A DNA stretch of 64,000 nucleotides from Shewanella sp. UCD-KL12 (GTDB lineage: Bacteria; Pseudomonadota; Gammaproteobacteria; Enterobacterales; Shewanellaceae). The notes below the pieces were generated by a model, which was not told the origin of the DNA, did no database searches, and was given only the letters and a program-made list of their open reading frames with translations. Shown here one piece after another: positions 57,727 to 64,000 of the stretch. A program made the translations under genes and the position numbers. Where the stretch lies: assembly GCF_001957125.1 (NCBI RefSeq), contig NZ_MPHJ01000001.1, positions 1,371,765 to 1,435,764 on the forward strand. The letters run 5' to 3'. Positions within the stretch are counted from its first letter, which is position 1. The number at the start of each line of letters is the position of its first letter.

Positions 57727-59451
57727 CTATCTTCTTTGCCTCAAATAAAGTGCACCTATCGCAAGATTGTTACCATCAATATCAAGCTGACGATTAACTT
57801 TTAGCGGAAAGTTTTTCCCCAACCTTAATGAAAGTCGCTGACTGAGCACTTCGTTAGCAAATTCACTGCCAGCAAGAATGACTGACTTAACCCCTAAATT
57901 CAGATCAAGATGCTCTATCCAGTTTGAGATGAAATCAGCTAAAGAGTCCTGTAAACCAAAGGCCAGTTTTTTGCTGTTCTGATCATCAGCGAGTCGATAA
58001 CTAATTAATGAACCGATAGTTTTACACCAGTTTAGGCTCCTATGCGCTTCCCCCTTTGTTAGCGGGAAGTCTATTCTAGGTGCTTTACTGCCTTGATGTT
58101 GCATGGCCGAACTGATTAAGGCATCGCAAAGGCCTTGTTTTGTGATGTTATCGCTCTTTAAACCGAGAACAACAGCGGCAATTGCCCATAGGCTCTGCAG
58201 ATTATCTGTAGGAGAGCTGAGCTTAAGGTCGAGCAGTTTTAGGTAATCATCAGGATATTTTGCTTTAAATTTCTCTACCACTGAGCGCTGAGGACTCTGC
58301 TCTAATTGATAGTAGATATCATAGCCGGTTGAAGGCAGGCTAGGTAAGCTAAAGAAAAGCTCAGTTACCTGTTTACGGTTTTGTGTGATGATCTGGCCAG
58401 TCTGCCCTTCACTGAAATAGATCACCGCACTGTTTTTATTTTGTTTGTGCTCCAAGTTACCCGCGTGAAGCGCACAGATCCCTGCAGTGTCTTTGCTGAT
58501 GAGATTATCTGTTCTAATACGTTGCTCATAGTAGATTTTGCCATTTTCACTACGGGCTGAAAATTGATTAAAACTTGCATTGTCGTGAAGAGGTTCTGGT
58601 GAGGAGGGCATAGAGGAGACTGATGCCAGCTCCTTTGGTGTAGAGCACACTTCACTCCACGCCGATTGAAGCCAGATCATCGGCTTATCTTCAGAGTCTG
58701 ATTCAAAATAAAGCCAATCAATCCCTTTTTGTCTTAATATTTCACAAACCACCACTAACGCGCGGCTATTAGCGAAACAGACATCATATAAAGGGGCGGT
58801 GAGGCTTGGATGCTCACTAATCGGGCGCAGTGTGATTAACGGTTTCTCTATGCTTGAAAGCCCTAAGATCTGATGATCTTTGATATGAAATTGAGCGTTT
58901 AATGTATTGGGGTTACATATCAGCAATTTTTGCCTGTGCAGATCTGAGCAAGGTTTAAGGTGCAGGCTAAGATTGTTAACTCCCTTAAGTTCGCAAGACC
59001 CTGTTTGCATTACCTGCTGAGCGATTAATTGTAAGTCGGTAAGTTCTAGCTGTTGGTGATGTTCATTAAGCCTTGTAGCACCTTGGCAGCAACTGCATGG
59101 GATTGAGATGTCACCAAATTTAGCCGCTTGATTATCGCCAAACTCTGGGTAGCACTGCTGACAAAACTCCTGGGTAATGTTGGCACCTTCTAATAGCTGA
59201 TAACTCCCCATGCGGGACTCTATTAAGGTTATCTGGGTATCAATTAGCCATACTGAGATTAAAAAATCATGGGCGATGGCGTCAGCAAGGCTTTCAAGCT
59301 GTTGAAGTTGTCCTTCAGCTTCAATGAAATAACTGTTTTCTATGCAGCCTACTGTGATATAGAGTTCATTGTGACTGAGGTACTGATTACATAAGTGAGA
59401 ATATAGTGCTACGGGTCTAGAGCAAGTAAATTCGAATTTAATCATCTTCAT
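57727..59451 (-). CDS. Degenerate HypF-like hydrogenase accessory protein
   Basis: The 574-residue protein follows the domain order of HypF in a reduced form. It has an acylphosphatase-like N-terminus (to about 80) and a zinc-finger-like CQQCYPEF...CSCC. A weak YrdC-like region ending LSSIEKPLITL comes next. A C-terminal Kae1-like end contains SVILAGSEFANEVLSQRL and DGNNLAIGAL. The HHxAH-type metal site of active HypF is absent, so carbamoyl transfer is unlikely. It is coupled to hyaD and may be a dedicated chaperone. The longest frame starts at 59466, but ATG 59451 or 59445 is more sensible. Homology was judged by eye. Confidence 0.7.
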   Translation of the reverse strand: MKMIKFEFTCSRPVALYSHLCNQYLSHNELYITVGCIENSYFIEAEGQLQQLESLADAIAHDFLISVWLIDTQITLIESRMGSYQLLEGANITQEFCQQCYPEFGDNQAAKFGDISIPCSCCQGATRLNEHHQQLELTDLQLIAQQVMQTGSCELKGVNNLSLHLKPCSDLHRQKLLICNPNTLNAQFHIKDHQILGLSSIEKPLITLRPISEHPSLTAPLYDVCFANSRALVVVCEILRQKGIDWLYFESDSEDKPMIWLQSAWSEVCSTPKELASVSSMPSSPEPLHDNASFNQFSARSENGKIYYEQRIRTDNLISKDTAGICALHAGNLEHKQNKNSAVIYFSEGQTGQIITQNRKQVTELFFSLPSLPSTGYDIYYQLEQSPQRSVVEKFKAKYPDDYLKLLDLKLSSPTDNLQSLWAIAAVVLGLKSDNITKQGLCDALISSAMQHQGSKAPRIDFPLTKGEAHRSLNWCKTIGSLISYRLADDQNSKKLAFGLQDSLADFISNWIEHLDLNLGVKSVILAGSEFANEVLSQRLSLRLGKNFPLKVNRQLDIDGNNLAIGALYLRQRR

Positions 59452-59995
59452 TATGTAGTACACCACGTTTATACGAATTGGGGATCAATGCATTGATACT
59501 CACATCCTTGATACGCTGATAGGTGAAACCTATCTTGACCATGTGTTGTAGCAGTGTTTTCTCCATTAGGGGGACAGCGGCTTCAATTTGTGGGGTAATG
59601 CCTAATACCATAGGCTCAAGTACAGTAGGGGTTACGCCAAGAATAAAGGTTTTAGGTCTGTCTCCAACCATCTCCATCATGTTCAGTGTTTGTAGCATCT
59701 CAACTTCATGAGCACTACCTTGCCAGTCGATCTCAGCGGGGGCTTTATCAAAATCAAAAAAATAGACTTCACCGGGCGTCACCCCCGATGCGTTCACGGT
59801 ATCGACGACTATCATGTAATCGTATTGAGACAGCATGGGAATGAGGCCTTGTGCTAAGGTGCCGCCATCTGTGATATCTAAGGTGTCATGAGGATGAGTA
59901 AAACTATAGTTCTCTGAAATATAGTTAATAAAATGCACCCCAATGCCTTCATCAGCAAAGAGCACATTACCAATTCCTAATAGCAATATTTTCAT
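59438..59995 (-). CDS. hyaD: Hydrogenase maturation endopeptidase
   Basis: HyaD cuts the C-terminal tail of the large subunit after nickel insertion. The 185-residue protein begins LLLGIGNVLFADEGIGVHF, with the nickel-sensing Glu in the DEG motif. It also has the DGGTLAQGLIP and VVDTVNASGVTPGEV segments and a His in SAHEVEML, all standard for the HupD/HyaD family. It follows hyaC after a hairpin and overlaps the HypF-like gene. Confidence 0.95.
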   Translation of the reverse strand: MKILLLGIGNVLFADEGIGVHFINYISENYSFTHPHDTLDITDGGTLAQGLIPMLSQYDYMIVVDTVNASGVTPGEVYFFDFDKAPAEIDWQGSAHEVEMLQTLNMMEMVGDRPKTFILGVTPTVLEPMVLGITPQIEAAVPLMEKTLLQHMVKIGFTYQRIKDVSINALIPNSYKRGVLHNEDD

Positions 59996-60037
59996 TAAAA
60001 ACTTGCCTTATTTATAATTATTTTTGTTATGTCGCGA

Positions 60038-60066
60038 AAATACGCCGATAAATTATCGGCGTATTT
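60038..60066 (-). terminator. Hairpin between hyaC and hyaD
   Basis: AAATACGCCGATA pairs perfectly with TATCGGCGTATTT around a 3-base loop. On the minus strand a short, interrupted T run follows. It may reduce transcription of the maturation genes relative to the structural genes. Confidence 0.65.
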
Positions 60067-60084
60067 AATTACGAAATATAACTA

Positions 60085-60747
60085 CTAATGCTTGTGGTAG
60101 TCATAGCCTGAGACAATAGAGTCAACAGAGTTATGTTTAAATCTAATGCCTGACCAAACTGCCATATAGACATGTATCACAGTAAAAATGATAAATACCC
60201 AGGTGAGGTAGTGGTGCCATAATCTGACTGGAGCCAGCCCGCCCATAAGCGCTATAAACCAGTTAGATACCTCCCAAATTGCCCCCCCTAATCCTTGGTG
60301 GTAAACATTGGCATACAGAGCAAGGCCTGTGATGCAGATAAAAATTGCAACAACAGAGATGGCTAAGTAAGTCATAAACTGCAAAGGCCCATAGATCCCA
60401 GCTTTATGCAGGTGGCCGCTCCAAACATAGGATTTAAGCTGGGTGATCCAACTCTTAATACTCATCACATCTTTAAATGAGCGGCGCTCGATATCACTTC
60501 GGCTAAAAAAGAATAGATATACCCTCACTAAGGTGATGGCGGTTAACAAAAATCCAAACACCAGATGAGCAAAGCGTATATAACTTTGTACCTGTATATC
60601 ATTTGTTTCAGGGGCCACTAAAAATGGCCATGAGATATAAAACCCTGTCACAACTAGAACCAGAATTGACAATGCGCGAAGCCAGTGAAAAATCCTGATC
60701 GCAGGACTGAAAATCAGATGCCTAGTGTGGGTTGCAGACTGTGTCAT
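60085..60747 (-). CDS. hyaC: Ni/Fe-hydrogenase cytochrome b subunit
   Basis: HyaC anchors the HyaAB dimer to the periplasmic face of the membrane and passes electrons to quinone. The 220-residue protein has four to five hydrophobic helices and haem-ligand histidines in SPAIRIFHWLRAL near residue 18, RFAHLVFG, RLWHHYLTW and FTVIHVYMAVW near the end. It lies 20 bases after hyaB. Confidence 0.95.
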   Translation of the reverse strand: MTQSATHTRHLIFSPAIRIFHWLRALSILVLVVTGFYISWPFLVAPETNDIQVQSYIRFAHLVFGFLLTAITLVRVYLFFFSRSDIERRSFKDVMSIKSWITQLKSYVWSGHLHKAGIYGPLQFMTYLAISVVAIFICITGLALYANVYHQGLGGAIWEVSNWFIALMGGLAPVRLWHHYLTWVFIIFTVIHVYMAVWSGIRFKHNSVDSIVSGYDYHKH

Positions 60748-60767
60748 TTGCTATCCCTCCCTATCGA

Positions 60768-62471
60768 TTATTGGCCGTTGGGGTCAATTCTGAATTGTCC
60801 TAACTCTTGACCTTTAAAGTCCATGACATGTACAGAACATGCCATACATGGATCAAATGAGTGGATAATACGAATCACTTCCAATGGCTTGCTAGGATCT
60901 TCGAGCGCTAATCCAATGAGAGAAGCCTCATAGGGGCCCATCTTTCCATTAGCATCAACAGGGCCAGCATTCCAAGTGGTTGGTACAACCGCCTGATAGT
61001 TTTCAACTAAACCACCTTTGATTCTGATCCAATGACTTAGCATGCCTCGCGGCGCCTCAATCATTGCATGGCCGATATACTCTTGATCTGAATGGATCTC
61101 AGGTTTGGTATAGGTAGATTCATCTGACTGCATATTGACTAACATGGCATCAAATGTTTTCAGTCCCTCTTGGGCCACTATCACTGTTTGCAGCATGCGA
61201 GCGGCAGTACGGCCTAAGGTCGTAAACAGCGCTTCAATGGGTAAACCCGTTGTTGAAAGTAGGTCGTTGACAGCATCAATGACAACCTGGTTACCACGGG
61301 CGTAGCTAACAAGTAGGCTTGCAAGGGGCCCAACTTCCATAGGCTCCTCATCATAGCGTGGCGATTTAACCCAGGTATATTTACCATCACCATCAACCGT
61401 AGGAAGCTTGCCATAGACAGTGTCACGCTCAACAAAACCAGTGTAATCAGGCACTGTAGTACCATCATATGGGTGCTGCGCCTCATCTGCTTGATACCAA
61501 GCGTGAGTGACATCTTCTTTAATCAAGTCTGGATTAATATCTGAAACACCTGCAAGGTCTCCATCCATAATCACGCCTTGGTCGAACATAAACTTGCCGT
61601 CAGCTAAGACAAAGTCTTCGGTGGCCATGAAGTTTTTAACGTTTACGCCGCCTAAGACACTTGGCTCATTACCAAATGCAGCTGCCGCCATAACAATGTC
61701 TGCTTTATAAGCACGGTGGATAAAGTCTGTCACAATGGCGTGCTTTTGTTTCCACTCCTGTAATCGTGCCGGGCTTAGCATATCGCGCACTGAAGTTACG
61801 CCACCGACAACCAGTGATTGTGGGTGAGGGGACTTGCCGCCAAAAATAGCTAACATTTCAGAGGCAACACGCTGTACTTCTAATGCTTTAAGGTAATGTG
61901 AAAGTGCGATTAGGTTCTGCTCAGGCGTAAATCTATAGGTTTTATTGCCCCAATAAGCATTTGCAAAAGGCCCAAGTTTTCCTGTTTCAACAAAGCCCTT
62001 AACCCTTTCTTGTACCGCACGTAGATCGCCTTCACCTGCAGCGATAGGCTTATCGGTATACTTAAGTGCTTCTTGTGCAGCCAGTGCAGGATCAGCACTT
62101 AATGCAGACACCACATCAACAAAGTCTAAGCCGTGAAGGTGGTAAAAATGAACGATATGATCATGCATATACAGAGAGGTTTGCATCAATGAACGCAGGT
62201 ACTTAGCGTTTAAAGGAATTTGAGTTCCCAATGCGTTCTCAACAGCTTCTATGCCACAGCGATAGTGGGAGTAGGTACATACACCACAGATACGCTGCAC
62301 GATTAAGCCAACATCCATCGGGGTTCGACCCTTTAGGATGACTTCGATACCACGCCAAAGAGTAGAAGATGACCATGCCTTTTGGACGACATTATTTTCA
62401 TCAACTTCAACTTCAATGCGCAAGTGCCCCTCAATTCGGGTGATAGGGTCGATAACAACACGCTTGCTCAT
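60768..62471 (-). CDS. hyaB: [NiFe] hydrogenase large subunit
   Basis: HyaB holds the Ni-Fe(CN)2CO active site that oxidises H2. The 567-residue precursor has the N-terminal L1 motif RICGVC and the C-terminal L2 motif DPCMACSVH. The tail after that His (about 19 residues) is removed by HyaD, so the stored form is a precursor. N-terminal segments RIEGHLRIEVEV and WRGIEVILKGR are typical of group 1 enzymes. The start is 4 bases after the hyaA stop. Confidence 0.98.
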   Translation of the reverse strand: MSKRVVIDPITRIEGHLRIEVEVDENNVVQKAWSSSTLWRGIEVILKGRTPMDVGLIVQRICGVCTYSHYRCGIEAVENALGTQIPLNAKYLRSLMQTSLYMHDHIVHFYHLHGLDFVDVVSALSADPALAAQEALKYTDKPIAAGEGDLRAVQERVKGFVETGKLGPFANAYWGNKTYRFTPEQNLIALSHYLKALEVQRVASEMLAIFGGKSPHPQSLVVGGVTSVRDMLSPARLQEWKQKHAIVTDFIHRAYKADIVMAAAAFGNEPSVLGGVNVKNFMATEDFVLADGKFMFDQGVIMDGDLAGVSDINPDLIKEDVTHAWYQADEAQHPYDGTTVPDYTGFVERDTVYGKLPTVDGDGKYTWVKSPRYDEEPMEVGPLASLLVSYARGNQVVIDAVNDLLSTTGLPIEALFTTLGRTAARMLQTVIVAQEGLKTFDAMLVNMQSDESTYTKPEIHSDQEYIGHAMIEAPRGMLSHWIRIKGGLVENYQAVVPTTWNAGPVDANGKMGPYEASLIGLALEDPSKPLEVIRIIHSFDPCMACSVHVMDFKGQELGQFRIDPNGQ

Positions 62472-62474
62472 GGA

Positions 62475-63611
62475 TTAATCCTCTAATGGTTTGGCAAAAA
62501 TACTGGCAACTGCATGGGCACCTATGCCTACTGCTGTTGCGCCAAGAATAACGGCTCCAACGGTATCTGCCGTTGCATCAACTCCATGAAGTAACTGTCT
62601 TCCTAGTGGCTTCTCAAAGTCAGCCATGTCATCCCAAAAGTTTGGCTCTGAGCAGCCCATGCACCCATGTCCTGCGAGTACTGGCCAGCTGGTGTGGTGG
62701 TTAAATCGCTCTGTCGGGCAGTTGTTGTAGGTATAGGGGCCTTTACAGCCGACTTTATAGAGGCAGTAACCATCTTTAGCGCCTTGATCGCCGAACTCTT
62801 CGACAAATTCGCCCGCATCAAAGCGGCCGCGTCGTTCACAGTTGTCATGAACGCGCGCGCCATATGCCCATTTAGGGCGGTTAAACATATCCAGAGCGGG
62901 CAGTTTGCCGAACATGATGAAGTACATCAGTGTGCCAACAATATTCTTTTCACTCGGTGGGCACCCCCCTAAGTTGATGACTGTTTTGTCGACAACTTCA
63001 TACACCCCTTTAGCACCCGTCGGGTTAGGTGCTGCAGCTTGGATCCCACCGAAAGAGGAGCAAGTTCCCACTGAAATAACTGCCGCTGCGTTATCAGCGG
63101 CATGTTTGACTATTTCAAGACCGGTATGGCCTTTACAGCCCACAGTTAGATAGGCGCCATTGTTAGCGGTAGGTACAGCGCCCTCAACGGCTAACAGGTA
63201 GTTACCTTTATAGGCGTCTAAAGCATGCTCGAGGTTTTCCTCTGCTTGCCAACCAGAAGCCGCCATTAAGGTTTCATGATATTCAAGGGAGATATGATCA
63301 AATATCAAGGAGTCTAAATTAGGTGTATCAGTACGAATAAGTGATTCTGAACAACCAGTACATTCTGCTAAATGCAACCAGACTAAGGGGACTCTGTCTG
63401 AAAGTTCAGCGGCTTGTGCGACGAGGGAGCTAAATGGAAGGGGAAGTGCAAACATGGCCGTGACTGAGGCTGTCCACTTCATAAAATCACGACGGGTGAT
63501 GCCATGATTTTCCATTTTCTTATTAAATGATTCTGATTGGCGAGGTTGGAGTTGTCTTAGCATCTCCAAGCGCGCTTTACCCTGTTCAAAAAGGGCTGCA
63601 TGTGTATCCAT
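62475..63611 (-). CDS. hyaA: [NiFe] hydrogenase small subunit, Tat-exported
   Basis: HyaA carries the three iron-sulfur clusters that take electrons from HyaB. The 378-residue precursor has a twin-arginine signal with TRRDFMK near 34-40, which exports the folded dimer. Proximal cluster ligands are in CTGCSE, GTCSSFGG and GGCPPSE. Both extra-cysteine positions of oxygen-tolerant hydrogenases are Gly here (CTGC rather than CTCC, and the last G of CSSFGG). A C-terminal hydrophobic segment could anchor it. It is the first gene of the operon. Confidence 0.97.
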   Translation of the reverse strand: MDTHAALFEQGKARLEMLRQLQPRQSESFNKKMENHGITRRDFMKWTASVTAMFALPLPFSSLVAQAAELSDRVPLVWLHLAECTGCSESLIRTDTPNLDSLIFDHISLEYHETLMAASGWQAEENLEHALDAYKGNYLLAVEGAVPTANNGAYLTVGCKGHTGLEIVKHAADNAAAVISVGTCSSFGGIQAAAPNPTGAKGVYEVVDKTVINLGGCPPSEKNIVGTLMYFIMFGKLPALDMFNRPKWAYGARVHDNCERRGRFDAGEFVEEFGDQGAKDGYCLYKVGCKGPYTYNNCPTERFNHHTSWPVLAGHGCMGCSEPNFWDDMADFEKPLGRQLLHGVDATADTVGAVILGATAVGIGAHAVASIFAKPLED

Positions 63612-64000
63612 GTTAAACCTTTATAGTTATTTAGTTTTGATTTCTGCTCACTTGCTTAACAAATTCTATGCCTAATAAATTGAAGAATATTGACATGCAT
63701 CAAGCTTTATTTTGCTTAGCTAAAAACGGTGAAAATGGTGTTTATCTATATGATGTTGATCGTCATTTATGTCGAAAGTGGGTCATTTTGTCGCAATATT
63801 TTCGAATTGATTCGTCATGTCACACTTTTGATTGAGCTTGAAATAATGGCCATTAGGTTATTGATTTTATGACTGATAAAAGATAGGGCGTGATAACAAA
63901 TACCAATGCAAATGCATCGTAATTAGCCCGATGGTTAACTTGCTGGTGATTACTTCTTGCTCAGTTTCATCTTCTGTATGTATATTGGACATTGCGCATG
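63612..64000. other. Region upstream of the hya operon
   Basis: The last 389 bases contain no convincing gene on either strand. The hya promoter should lie here, with an FNR-like site at 63690. An AATACCAATGC near 63898 resembles the repeat family end only briefly. Confidence 0.5.
63690..63703. promoter_or_regulatory. FNR/EtrA-like site upstream of hyaA
   Basis: TTGACATGCATCAA matches TTGAT-N4-ATCAA at nine of ten specified positions. Its centre is about 85 bases ahead of the hyaA start, which suits activation from a promoter in between. Anaerobic induction of uptake hydrogenases by FNR-type regulators is common. Confidence 0.55.

Noticed and set aside
62667..62972. 101-residue frame opposite hyaA
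   Set aside because: Complete overlap with a certain gene and no family resemblance.
63890..63920. AATACCAATGC as a possible fourth copy of the interspersed element
   Set aside because: Only about eight bases match the element end and no interior sequence follows.
1..64000. CRISPR arrays, tRNA or rRNA genes, prophage or complete insertion sequences
   Set aside because: No regularly spaced repeats, cloverleaf-like segments, rRNA sequence, integrase or transposase genes were seen on either strand.

Overview
The window is a contiguous stretch of a gammaproteobacterial chromosome, most likely a marine Shewanella. The gene sequences are close to enterobacterial ones in the housekeeping blocks (fadD-rnd, minCDE-ycgL, nhaB/fadR), the DNA is moderately AT-rich, and respiratory and sensory genes are abundant. 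I cannot name the species. No rRNA, tRNA, CRISPR array, prophage or complete insertion sequence was seen.

Layout. 1-2460 (minus): the start of the histidine operon (hisG, hisD, first codons of hisC), with a leader peptide carrying five consecutive His codons and a transcription attenuator. 2460-3520: a gene-poor stretch holding what looks like a decayed azlC-azlD branched-chain amino acid exporter. 3523-6017 (plus): ridA, the cysteine desulfidase gene cyuA and a YheO/DauR-type regulator. This pairs an enzyme expected to form 2-aminoacrylate with the deaminase that removes it. 6348-14374 (plus): a nitrous oxide reductase cluster nosRZDFYL with a Tat-exported NosZ. 14452-17686: an HD-GYP protein and the helicase YoaA.

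18065-25833 (plus): a signalling cluster made of a 1685-residue hybrid histidine kinase with three tandem FixL-like PAS domains, a CheR methyltransferase, a receiver-less CheB methylesterase and a second receiver-kinase. An NADH dehydrogenase (ndh) follows on the minus strand. 27429-35274 (plus): a LysR regulator, an ethanolamine-type permease, a glutamine-synthetase-like ligase, an aldehyde dehydrogenase, an iron-type alcohol dehydrogenase and a glutamine-amidotransferase-fold protein. Together they read as a gamma-glutamylation route for ethanolamine or a similar amino alcohol. The 18-35 kb block lies between yoaA and tsaB, which are neighbours in E. coli, so it looks like an accessory insertion.

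35533-50163: mostly housekeeping genes (tsaB, a small Q-rich protein, an M50 peptidase, an exported methyltransferase-like protein, an alpha/beta hydrolase, fadD, rnd, minEDC, ycgL, a lytic transglycosylase, ycgN, dsbB, nhaB, fadR). 50601-56479 (minus): tamB and tamA. 56616-57653: an exported plant-type asparaginase. 57727-63611 (minus): a periplasmic [NiFe] uptake hydrogenase operon, hyaA-hyaB-hyaC-hyaD, plus a degenerate HypF-like protein.

Three intergenic gaps carry copies of a ~270 bp non-coding element with palindromic ATACCAATCGGTAT-type ends, and one copy supplies the last codons and stop of dsbB. FNR-like sites lie upstream of the cyu, nos (weak) and hya genes, fitting anaerobic control. 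The points most worth following up are the triple FixL-like PAS kinase with its CheR/CheB partners, the gamma-glutamyl-ethanolamine operon with a perfect LysR box, the HypF-like paralogue, and the mobile repeat that has edited dsbB.
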